Shown here: positions 1-7,797 of the stretch, one piece after another
Layout: each line of letters begins with the position of its first letter
Position numbering within the stretch: the first letter of the stretch is position 1
Assembly (NCBI RefSeq): GCF_014193895.1
Contig: NZ_BLZR01000001.1
Location: 3,410,001 to 3,474,000 of the forward strand
Length of the DNA: 64,000 nt
Direction: 5' to 3'
Source: Clostridium fungisolvens
GTDB lineage: Bacteria; Bacillota; Clostridia; Clostridiales; Clostridiaceae
The notes under the pieces: generated by a model
What the model saw: only the letters and a program-made list of their open reading frames with translations
Database searches by the model: none
What the model was told of the DNA's origin: nothing
Made by a program: the position numbers and the translations under genes

Positions 1-1186
1 CTGTATCTAATACAATCTTATCTAGGGACTCAGCTACATATCCGTAGTATTGATAATTAAATACATGTAGAGCTTCTGGTTCTTTAGCTAAGAAAGCTTG
101 TGGTTCCTTTGCAAATTCAGCACTTGTTTGAACTGCCATTGAAGCTGGGTTTTGACCTGCATCAGTAGCCCATTTTAATGAATTAGCTTGTAGCCATTTT
201 AAGAAGTCTATAATTCCCTGTGTCTTATCTGCATCTCTTGCTGGATTCTTAAACATTACAAAATTATGAGAAGATGACCAGTTAACAAGCTTGTTTTTAT
301 CAAAAGTTATAAAATTAGTCATTTTCCAAGGTGCTTTTGCATCTTTTAAGCCATTACGCATCCAAATTCCTTCTGGCCAAAATACTAACTTACCATTCAT
401 GAATAATTGTTGAGGATCATCTCCGTCTTGTGTTGCAATCTTGTCTGTAACAAAACTCTTCATTGTTGTTAAGGCCTTTTCAGCCTGAGGAGTATTAACA
501 GTTGGTTTTGTTCCATCAGAAGTTATATCTCCACCTAATTGTTTAATCCAAGCCAATGTCATAACTCTCATCCAGTCAACGCCTATTGCTGCAATTTTAT
601 CTTTTTTAGCAGCCTCTCCTACTTCCTTAACTTCGTCCATTGTTATAACTCCGTCATCAAGTACGTGAGGTCCATATTTCGCTAATAGGTCTGGATTGTA
701 GTAAGTGATATATGAGTGTACATCTAGAGGCACTCCATATCTCTTGTTATCTACAGCTCCAACTCTCCAACCTTCTTTTAGATAATTCTCTTCTTTAATG
801 TTATTTCCATCCTTTGATATAGCATCATCATAAGAAACTAACATATCATTTTTTACAAATAGAGGAATTCTTTCAGCATGTACAATTGTTAAATCAGGAA
901 CGTTTTTACCTGAGCTTACAACACTAGGTATCTTTGTATACATATCATTTGCTTCTATAGGTACGTGTTTAACTTTATATTTTGGATTTGTCTTATTATA
1001 CTCAGCTATCATTGAAGTCATTGTATCACCATCAGGACCTGTAAGTGGTGTCCAAAGTGTGATTTCATTCTTGGATGCAGATGCTGAAGTGGTAGAACTG
1101 CCCCCTTTACCGCATCCAGCAAGTAACGAGGTAATAGTTAAGGTCGAAAGCACAACGCTAAGGATTGTTTTAATTTTACGATTCAT
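1..1186 (-). CDS. ABC transporter substrate-binding lipoprotein (sugar type), partial
   Basis: The gene begins at an ATG at 1184-1186 behind a GGAGGA ribosome site at 1192-1197 and runs off the left edge, so the C-terminus is missing. The N-terminus is a lipoprotein signal: a charged start (MNRKIK), a hydrophobic stretch and the lipobox LLAGC with the lipidated Cys at residue 25, followed by a Gly/Ser/Thr-rich linker. The mature part reads NEITLWTPLTGPDGDTM and later MFKNPARD and FLKWLQANS, typical of family 1 extracellular solute-binding proteins for sugars or oligosaccharides. It would be anchored outside the membrane and deliver substrate to an ABC permease, presumably encoded beyond the edge. 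The substrate cannot be read from sequence. About 395 codons are visible, close to the full length of 420-450 in this family. Confidence 0.88.
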   Translation of the reverse strand, partial: MNRKIKTILSVVLSTLTITSLLAGCGKGGSSTTSASASKNEITLWTPLTGPDGDTMTSMIAEYNKTNPKYKVKHVPIEANDMYTKIPSVVSSGKNVPDLTIVHAERIPLFVKNDMLVSYDDAISKDGNNIKEENYLKEGWRVGAVDNKRYGVPLDVHSYITYYNPDLLAKYGPHVLDDGVITMDEVKEVGEAAKKDKIAAIGVDWMRVMTLAWIKQLGGDITSDGTKPTVNTPQAEKALTTMKSFVTDKIATQDGDDPQQLFMNGKLVFWPEGIWMRNGLKDAKAPWKMTNFITFDKNKLVNWSSSHNFVMFKNPARDADKTQGIIDFLKWLQANSLKWATDAGQNPASMAVQTSAEFAKEPQAFLAKEPEALHVFNYQYYGYVAESLDKIVLDT

Positions 1187-1214
1187 AATATCTCCTCCAA
1201 AAATAATGTATTGT

Positions 1215-1252
1215 ATATTTAAACGTAAATCTATGATAAGGTTTACGTATAC
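1215..1252 (-). promoter_or_regulatory. Candidate operator/promoter dyad upstream of the sugar-binding lipoprotein
   Basis: Upstream of the lipoprotein start lies an inverted repeat, TAAACGTAAA (1220-1229) and GTTTACGTA (1241-1249), inside GTATA/TATAC flanks. On the minus strand a TATCAT-like -10 falls between the arms. The arrangement suits a sugar-responsive repressor site, but no named consensus is matched and the regulator is unknown. Confidence 0.35.
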
Positions 1253-1296
1253 AAGCAAAAAAAATTATATTTGCTGATTATCGACAACATTGTCCA

Positions 1297-2310
1297 CTAA
1301 GATATTTTTATAACATTATCAGATGATTTCTTTACCCTTGTTACTACTGATATTAAGTAATATACTATAGCTAGAAAAATCACTTCCATATATATGCATT
1401 CTAAAGGCTTTAGCATTAACTTCTTGAATTTTGAATCTAGAGTAAAAATGAATATATTGCTTACTACTAAACAAAAGAGTACATTTTGCCCCAAAGCTAT
1501 AATAGGTTTTAAATATAAAAGGAATTTTTCAAGCATCATAGATGCCAAATAATACAAATATAATATAAACATTGGTGCTACTATCCATGATAATGAAGGG
1601 GGGAATCTGCAAGGAGGTGCTTTTAAAACAATTATCTCGTATATAGGGTACGCACTTAATAATAGCGCACCTCCCGCAAAGGCTAAATTGAACTTTATGT
1701 CATACTTTTTAAAGTACATTCCTAGCATATAAAAAGGCATATACTGCAGCACAGGGAAAGCTGCAAATTTGTTAGTTCCTATAAGCACACCTAATTGATT
1801 AATTGTTATCTTTTCGTATGGTATAAAACAAGTTAAAAATAAGCTAAAGAAAATTATCCAAAATAAAATTTTATTATTTAGAACTTTCTTAAAAGGTATA
1901 AAAAGTATTAAGGTCACAAGACTAAAATAAGCAAAAGATGCTAAAAATTCTGACCACCCTGGCATATTATTTAATAAAATTATTTCCTTAAAAGTGTTCC
2001 ATTCAATTCGACTACCAGCCACAAATAACTGAAATGCACTGCCAGAAACATAAAAAGCTATTAATGTTTTTATACTGTTTTTTATTATTTTTTTATATAC
2101 ACTCTTCAGATCTTTTTCCAAATAAGAAATTTCAGCAACATAACCAAAACAAAATACAAATCCAGAAAAAGTGATTACATTTCCTATATTAATTACATAT
2201 TCTACTGAGGGTGATATAGATGGATCTGAAAAAAACTGCATTATATGCACCAAAACCATCCCAATAACTAGAAGTCCTTTAAATATATCTATTGAAAAAT
2301 TTCTTTCCAT
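1297..2310 (-). CDS. Membrane acyltransferase family 3-like protein
   Basis: This is a 337-residue, very hydrophobic protein with about ten predicted membrane segments. The N-terminus FSIDIFKGLLVIGMVLVH (residues 5-22) carries the Asp (8) and His (22) spacing that marks acyltransferase-3/OpgC-like enzymes, which move acyl groups across the membrane onto sugars, peptidoglycan or surface polymers. A GAGGTG ribosome site precedes the ATG. It lies about 110 bp downstream of the sugar-binding gene's start on the same strand, with its own ribosome site. The acceptor substrate is not predictable. No signal peptide or soluble domain is visible. Family placement is reasonably firm; specificity is unknown. 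Confidence 0.7.
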   Translation of the reverse strand: MERNFSIDIFKGLLVIGMVLVHIMQFFSDPSISPSVEYVINIGNVITFSGFVFCFGYVAEISYLEKDLKSVYKKIIKNSIKTLIAFYVSGSAFQLFVAGSRIEWNTFKEIILLNNMPGWSEFLASFAYFSLVTLILFIPFKKVLNNKILFWIIFFSLFLTCFIPYEKITINQLGVLIGTNKFAAFPVLQYMPFYMLGMYFKKYDIKFNLAFAGGALLLSAYPIYEIIVLKAPPCRFPPSLSWIVAPMFILYLYYLASMMLEKFLLYLKPIIALGQNVLFCLVVSNIFIFTLDSKFKKLMLKPLECIYMEVIFLAIVYYLISVVTRVKKSSDNVIKIS

Positions 2311-2618
2311 TCATACACCTCTTGTTTTTGTAACTTGGTAAATTTAATACAATCAGCTTTATCCTCATCAGTTTTTGACATCGTTTTCATTAAAGTTTAT
2401 TTTACAGCCTTGTAGACTATATACTTTTCATAGAAAAAGTAATATAAACCACATTTATTGTAATATAATAATTTTTATGTAGGATTAAGTAAAAAAAACT
2501 TCATTATATTGCACTTACTTCGCTATGCATGTACCACTTTGAATTAAATACACTTTTTCTAACACTCTCACCAAAAGTGGTGAGAGTTTAAAACATGCTT
2601 CCAAAAATCGCACATAGC
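2311..2618. other. Non-coding interval with a hairpin after the ArsR-type gene
   Basis: This AT-rich gap has no credible ORF. Its one clear element is a hairpin at 2564-2587 (ACTCTCACC / GGTGAGAGT, 9-bp stem), placed to end transcription of the ArsR-type gene. The T-run on that strand is weak, so termination is only likely. The rest would hold the promoter of the acyltransferase gene. Confidence 0.5.
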
Positions 2619-3548
2619 TTACATACTATAATCTATCCTCATAACTATATTCTGCTCGTAATCACCAAACTTTTCACCAAATATATTCACTCCACCTACA
2701 TGTTCAGCATCTTCTTTTACTCCAATTCGAACAGTTATAAATTTATCTTCTTTAAGCTTTAAATCCTCGATTTTAACACCAGATATCCTAGTTTCATCTA
2801 TGAATGATCCTTCCTTGTTTACTCTCCAGGTTTTCAACATCCCATATTGCGTGCAACCATCAGACCACCATATAGGATTCAATCTTCCTCTTCGACCACC
2901 AAAATCTCCAGGACTAGTCCAAGTTCCAACTTCTATCCCATTTACCCACATTGTTATATCTGAAGGCCAATTGTTTCTGTAATTTGGAGCTTCAGAACAT
3001 AATTCCATAGATACTTCAATTAATTTTTCTTTTCCTATCTGAAGAACATTATTTGGAAAACGGTATTCTATATAACCTTTGTGGAACCAAATAAGTTGGG
3101 CTGTCGTTCTCATAGGATTATAGAATCTTCTTGGATCATCTTCCGAATCTATAAATCCATTTTCGTTTACCATACCACATGTGGGATGAACTTCACAATC
3201 AACAAAATTTCCAAGTGGCATATTAATATAGAAAGAATTATCTTGGGAATGCAGATTCACTGTATCAAGTTGTATATTGATTTTATCCATCTTTCTACTA
3301 CATACTTTCATGGACCCTCTTACACCAGGCTGCAGTTCTGTATTAATAATACCAGCATCTTCAAGAATTTTTACATTTAATGCAGCAGTTGAAGTAGGTA
3401 TATTAAGCTTTTCTGCAATTTCATTTACATTATGACTGTTATAATTCAAAAGCTTTATTATTTCTAGTCTAACTTCAGAAGCCAAAGCTTTTGCTATGTT
3501 GTACAATTCATCGCTTCTTTCTAAATCCAAATCTACAATCTTACTCAT
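2619..3548 (-). CDS. ArsR-type winged-helix transcriptional regulator with large C-terminal domain
   Basis: The 309-residue protein starts at an ATG preceded by GAAGGGAAG. Residues about 10-90 form an ArsR-type winged helix: ALASEVRLEIIKLLNY, then NVNEIAEKLNIPTSTAALNV as the recognition helix region and a wing at ELQPGVRGSMKV. No metal-binding Cys pair (CxC) is seen in helix 3, so it is unlikely to be a metal sensor. Residues 110-309 form a long domain rich in Trp, Gly and beta-type sequence (for example MWVNGIEVGTWTSPGDFGG) that resembles ligand- or sugar-binding folds rather than a known effector domain. Proximity to the sugar-binding lipoprotein makes carbohydrate control plausible, but that is inference. 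Confidence 0.75.
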   Translation of the reverse strand: MSKIVDLDLERSDELYNIAKALASEVRLEIIKLLNYNSHNVNEIAEKLNIPTSTAALNVKILEDAGIINTELQPGVRGSMKVCSRKMDKINIQLDTVNLHSQDNSFYINMPLGNFVDCEVHPTCGMVNENGFIDSEDDPRRFYNPMRTTAQLIWFHKGYIEYRFPNNVLQIGKEKLIEVSMELCSEAPNYRNNWPSDITMWVNGIEVGTWTSPGDFGGRRGRLNPIWWSDGCTQYGMLKTWRVNKEGSFIDETRISGVKIEDLKLKEDKFITVRIGVKEDAEHVGGVNIFGEKFGDYEQNIVMRIDYSM

Positions 3549-3948
3549 TGATTTATCTTCCCTTCTGTGTATGCAACATCAAACAAAATACTTTATTACA
3601 ATATTTATGTTTTATTACACCTTTATTATATAATTAATTTATTGGAAAATCAAGGTATTTATTTCATATTTTTAACTTTATTCCATATTTTTTGGTATGT
3701 TTAAATATAAGTATAACAAGTCTTTTTTAAGACTTCTACTAATTAATAAAAAGTTCAAATTTATACTAATCTATACTATACTTTTTCTGATATTCATAAT
3801 TCACTTTACACCGACATCACCTAGAAACGTGTTAAAATCAAAGAAAACTTTTAGGACATAAATAAAGCTTACTGTGTATTCTTTCATATAAATTGGTATA
3901 ATTAAGGTAGATAAATACTAAACTAATAAATTTTAAGGAGCTAAAAAA
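3549..3948. other. 400-bp divergent intergenic region
   Basis: This interval separates the ArsR-type gene (minus) from the flavin-reductase-like gene (plus). No ORF or strong hairpin is seen. A TATAAT at 3897-3902 with a weak -35 about 18 bp upstream is a candidate promoter for the plus-strand gene, whose AAGGAG ribosome site lies at 3935-3940. Confidence 0.45.
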
Positions 3949-4374
3949 ATGAATCTTAGTGCTTTTAATTACGGAGCTAACGCTATTAGCTTTATAAAAA
4001 ACGAGAAGAAATACGGTATGATATGTGCATGGTCAATGCAGGCTGATTATGACAAAGTTCTAATGATGCTAGGTACTCAAAGTATAACTGGAAAGAATAT
4101 CAGCAAAGGTGATATCATTGGAGTTAGTGCATTAAATGAAGACCAACAAAATGTAGTTGATGCACTTGGCAACAGCCATTCTGATGATACAGATAAATTT
4201 GCAAATATCAAATATACTGTTAAAGATTCAGCCATAGTAATAGATGATGCTAGCAATTGTATGGTTGTAGAAGTTCTAGATGTATTGCATCTTGAAGGAA
4301 TTGAGCAAGATAATTTAATCTATGGTCTTGTAAAATCATTTGAAAGCAATGATATTAAAAAATATACTTTATAA
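3949..4374 (+). CDS. Small flavin-reductase-like FMN-binding protein
   Basis: The 141-residue protein has an ATG 8 nt after AAGGAG. The sequence GMICAWSMQADYDKVLMML followed by GKNISKGDIIGVSAL matches the FMN-binding split-barrel of the flavin reductase/RutF superfamily, where the backbone around the WS/T motif holds the flavin phosphate. The family usually spans 150-200 residues, so this is a compact member. It probably binds FMN and may pass electrons from NAD(P)H to flavin or oxygen, but the physiological partner is unknown. It stands alone as a single-gene transcript, closed by a strong hairpin terminator about 30 bp after the stop. Confidence 0.62.
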   Translation: MNLSAFNYGANAISFIKNEKKYGMICAWSMQADYDKVLMMLGTQSITGKNISKGDIIGVSALNEDQQNVVDALGNSHSDDTDKFANIKYTVKDSAIVIDDASNCMVVEVLDVLHLEGIEQDNLIYGLVKSFESNDIKKYTL

Positions 4375-4403
4375 CAATAATGCTATCTGCGAACATAATA
4401 TTT

Positions 4404-4446
4404 TAACCGCACGCTAAAATTATAAAAGTGTGCGGTTACTTTTTAC
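4404..4446 (+). terminator. Rho-independent terminator after the flavin-reductase-like gene
   Basis: The arms TAACCGCAC (4404-4412) and GTGCGGTTA (4430-4438) pair perfectly and are followed by CTTTTTA. Confidence 0.85.
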
Positions 4447-4578
4447 CATTTAATTATCTTAATATACATATGTAATAGATAAATTTGTCATATCTTTAAA
4501 AAGCCTTAGTTGGGAGTATCATATTAGTCCTTCTTTAATAATATAGTATTGAAGCAAATTATTAGAGGAGATTTTAAT

Positions 4579-5505
4579 ATGCTATCAAGAGGTGATTTCA
4601 TAAGGCAATCACTAGAGTTACATCTTTTTTTCACACGTATCATGAAAGAACATTCATTCTTTTTACAAATCAATTTCACTCAAAAAGATTCTAATTATTC
4701 GATACACGCTGATAACTTTCGTATGGAATTTGATAGGCTTTTAGCAGAAGCAATTTCATTGTCTAATGGCGTTGTTAGCTCTGAAGTATTACAATCTGGA
4801 GAAGTAATCACGCCATTTACGTTAAAAGCTGAAAGGGCCTCAGCATATTACACCGGAGTAAATATCGCTGTCAACTTAACTGAAGCAGAAGGCAACTTAG
4901 TCGGAGACGCTATCAAAATTGATAGTTCTGTTCTTGAACAAAGAGTGTTCTCCCTTAATCACAGAATTATGAACTTAGTAAATTCTTTAATACAATTTAA
5001 AACCATGATATTATCAGACATTTTATCCTGCAAAATTATTACAGGTAATTATCCTTTACTTATAGACCATATTTTAAGAGAAGCCAAGTTTTATTCTAAC
5101 ATTATTCATAAACTACAGAATCATGAAGAAATTGATCTAGAAAAAGAAACATATATACAGGAGACTTTCTGGAACAGAATTATGGCTGAACACTCTAAAT
5201 TTATTCATGGACTTCTTGACCCGACTGAAAAGGAACTTATTAAGACTGCCGAAAATTTTGGAGAAGAGTTTGACCAATTGACCTCAGAAGCAAAAGAGGC
5301 TATGCAACAAACAATTCCATTAGCAAAGGTAACAGAGGATAGTCTTAATGCAACCTTAGAAATTAGTAAATTCAAAGCTCAAGGAACCCAAGGATTATTA
5401 GAATGTAAAATTAAATCTATAATAATACCATTATTAGCAGATCATACATTGCGTGAAGCAAACCATTATTTACGACTATTGAAAATATTCAGCAAATCTG
5501 TGTAA
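4579..5505 (+). CDS. DUF2935 family protein
   Basis: The preferred start is the ATG at 4579, 8 nt after GAGGAG, giving 308 residues; an in-frame TTG at 4549 would sit upstream of that ribosome site and is unlikely. The protein is an internal duplication. LELHLFFTRIMKEHSFFL near the N-terminus and FWNRIMAEHSKFIHGLLD in the second half occupy equivalent places, and LLIDHILREAKFY is echoed by LLADHTLREANHY. The repeated EHs...F and DH.LREA.. motifs place His, Glu and Asp on helices, as in helical-bundle metal-binding proteins. This is the DUF2935 family, common in spore-forming firmicutes and without an established function. Metal binding is inference. Confidence 0.75.
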   Translation: MLSRGDFIRQSLELHLFFTRIMKEHSFFLQINFTQKDSNYSIHADNFRMEFDRLLAEAISLSNGVVSSEVLQSGEVITPFTLKAERASAYYTGVNIAVNLTEAEGNLVGDAIKIDSSVLEQRVFSLNHRIMNLVNSLIQFKTMILSDILSCKIITGNYPLLIDHILREAKFYSNIIHKLQNHEEIDLEKETYIQETFWNRIMAEHSKFIHGLLDPTEKELIKTAENFGEEFDQLTSEAKEAMQQTIPLAKVTEDSLNATLEISKFKAQGTQGLLECKIKSIIIPLLADHTLREANHYLRLLKIFSKSV

Positions 5506-5546
5506 GTACATTTTATTTTGTATTTCCAGTAATCATTCAGCTGAAT

Positions 5547-5579
5547 AAAAAAAAGGCCGCTAAAGCGACCTTTTTTTTG
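5547..5579. terminator. Bidirectional terminator between convergent genes
   Basis: AAAAAAAAGGCCGC-TAAA-GCGACCTTTTTTTT forms a hairpin flanked by an A-tract and a T-tract, with one mismatch in the stem. It serves both the plus-strand DUF2935 gene and the minus-strand helicase gene. Confidence 0.8.
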
Positions 5580-5670
5580 TGCATCTGTATTTCCAAATAC
5601 ATATAAGAAAAATAGGCAGGAAATAAGTTTATACTTTCCTGAACAGTAAAAAGAGGAGGTTTGAACATAT

Positions 5671-7788
5671 TTATAAAAATTCAAGTTCACTAAAAGCTTT
5701 TATAAATTCTTTCGTTCCGTAATTCTCAAACTCCACTTCAATCATCATATCATCTTCTTTAAGCACTTTTCCTGTTCCATATTTTTTATGACGAACTAGT
5801 TTCATTGCTACTTCGGTTACTGTCTCAACATCTATTGCAACTGCCGCCTCAATTTCTACTTCAGTTGTTTCAGTTATTTCTCCAACTAATACTTCACTCG
5901 ATACTTCCACTTTCTTGCATTCATTTTTTGCTTCTTGAATCTGCTTTTTAAGCTCTTGTAAATTAACATTAGCACTTTTGACCTCATCACTCTCTATAAG
6001 CTTAGATGGTATCATGTGAATATATCTACTTTCTCCTGAAGCTACCCTTTGATAATCTGGATTTGTATAATAGGAAAGTTCTAGATAATCCTTTGCTCTA
6101 GTAATACCAACAAAAAACAGCCTCATCTCCTCTTCTTCTTCCATATCCCTTGTACTCAATGGAATCAATCCGTAATTTACACCTGTAATAAATACATACG
6201 AGAACTCTAACCCCTTGGAGGCATGTAAAGTCATAAGCTTAATTGAATCTGCATCGCTACTTATATCCTTCTGCAGTATATTAACACCATATAAGGCAGA
6301 GGAGTTTACAAAATCCTTAAGTCCATTGAGAAACTTCATTTGCTTTTCTTTCATATATTCTATAATAATATTAAGCAAAGCACATATAGATTCTTTATCC
6401 TCTTTGTAAGTAGCAGAAGTTGGCCTTATATATTTATTAAATTCAAAGTAGTCATATATCTCTTCAGATTTAGTTATTTCGGAACATTCATTGAGAAATT
6501 TATGCATTTTCGTATATAGCTCTGATTTCTCTATACTCTGCTCTCTCACTATATTTCTCGCTGTAACTTCTTTCATTCGTTCACCGTAATCCTTATTGCT
6601 AAGAACATATACTCCAGATGAGGTATCATTAGGATTTACCGAAAAACGAAATAGTTTAATCATCCAATTAAGAACTGGAATATCACGTATATTTTTCTTC
6701 ATAGATACTTCATAAGGAATATGATTTTTCGAAAACACATCTTCAAAAACCTGGGACTGATCCTGCAACCGATAAAAGATCGCAATGTCACTATACTTTA
6801 CACCTAAATTATGTATTTCCTTAATTCTATCAACAAGATAGCAAGCTTCATTAAATGAATTATACTGATTTTTCACTATGATCTTACTTCCAGATTCACG
6901 TACTCCTTTTAAGTCACTTCCATCTAGAAGAAAACATCTAGCTGCTTCTAAGATAGAACTACTAGAGCGGTAATTAATTGGAAGTGATAGTTCTTTTGCT
7001 TTATATTTATGTTTTAAGGTATAAAATACATTAAGTGTACTTCCTCTCCAGCTATAAATAACCTGATTAGGGTCACCTACAGCAAACATTTTAGTATCAG
7101 AACCTTTTAATCTATCAATAAACTCAAGCTGTTGTTTATCACTGTCTTGAACCTCATCAATAATAATCCATTTTGGAGCTATTATATTATGCTCCAATAA
7201 ATGATTTACGTTTTCCAATATATCAGAAAAGGACATTTTGTTTTGTTTTACTTTTTCTTCTTTTAATAGTTGAACAAGCCTAAATATATCATCATTATAC
7301 TTTGAGATTTTTTCCTCTTCTCTCTCTATTGCATTTGCCTGTTCCAATCGTTTTTTCATTCTATTTTTATACTTAATTGCTAGCTTTTCTTCCTGGATTA
7401 TTTCCATAGCAATATCCAACTCTTCTTCTGGCTCTATTACTAAAAAATCTTTTGTATATCCCATCTTTTCAATAGATAATCTGTCTTTAAGTAAATGAAG
7501 CGCAACACTATGAAAAGTTCCAAATCCCTTTAGTTCTTCTGATTGGATACTGTCATCTAAAGCAAGTAGTCTTTCTTTGATTTCATTTGCAGCTTTATTA
7601 GTAAAGGTCAATACAATCATATCTTTATAGCTAATGTTTTTGTCATAGTGAAGATATATAATCTTCGAAATCAGCACTGTTGTTTTTCCACTTCCTACGT
7701 TTGCCTTTACAATACATGCATCACTTTCATCTAAAACAGCTTCTTTTTGATATTCATTTAATTTTTCTATTTCTTTTTGGTAATGCAT
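5671..7788 (-). CDS. UvrD/PcrA-like superfamily 1 DNA helicase
   Basis: The 705-residue protein has all main SF1A helicase motifs: a Q-motif (LNEYQKEAVL), Walker A ANVGSGKT at residues 29-36, Walker B IIDEVQDSDKQQ near 210, GDPNQVIYSWRG (motif III), TLHASKGLEFSYVFITG (motif V) and FVGITRAKDYLELS (motif VI). The C-terminus, after an acidic low-complexity linker, ends in VRHKKYGTGKVLKEDDMMIEV, a small beta-rich module like the one ending PcrA/UvrD that contacts RNA polymerase. It is expected to translocate 3'-5' on single-stranded DNA in repair. The start codon lies 9 nt after the stop of the upstream MrfA-like helicase, with AGGAGG in the gap, so the two are co-transcribed. It is shorter than housekeeping PcrA (about 730-760), so it is probably a paralogue. 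Confidence 0.9.
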   Translation of the reverse strand: MHYQKEIEKLNEYQKEAVLDESDACIVKANVGSGKTTVLISKIIYLHYDKNISYKDMIVLTFTNKAANEIKERLLALDDSIQSEELKGFGTFHSVALHLLKDRLSIEKMGYTKDFLVIEPEEELDIAMEIIQEEKLAIKYKNRMKKRLEQANAIEREEEKISKYNDDIFRLVQLLKEEKVKQNKMSFSDILENVNHLLEHNIIAPKWIIIDEVQDSDKQQLEFIDRLKGSDTKMFAVGDPNQVIYSWRGSTLNVFYTLKHKYKAKELSLPINYRSSSSILEAARCFLLDGSDLKGVRESGSKIIVKNQYNSFNEACYLVDRIKEIHNLGVKYSDIAIFYRLQDQSQVFEDVFSKNHIPYEVSMKKNIRDIPVLNWMIKLFRFSVNPNDTSSGVYVLSNKDYGERMKEVTARNIVREQSIEKSELYTKMHKFLNECSEITKSEEIYDYFEFNKYIRPTSATYKEDKESICALLNIIIEYMKEKQMKFLNGLKDFVNSSALYGVNILQKDISSDADSIKLMTLHASKGLEFSYVFITGVNYGLIPLSTRDMEEEEEMRLFFVGITRAKDYLELSYYTNPDYQRVASGESRYIHMIPSKLIESDEVKSANVNLQELKKQIQEAKNECKKVEVSSEVLVGEITETTEVEIEAAVAIDVETVTEVAMKLVRHKKYGTGKVLKEDDMMIEVEFENYGTKEFIKAFSELEFL

Positions 7789-7797
7789 GTAGTCCTC

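Noticed and set aside
1059..1277. 72-codon plus-strand frame near the left end
   Set aside because: It is antisense to the start of the sugar-binding lipoprotein gene and crosses that gene's promoter.
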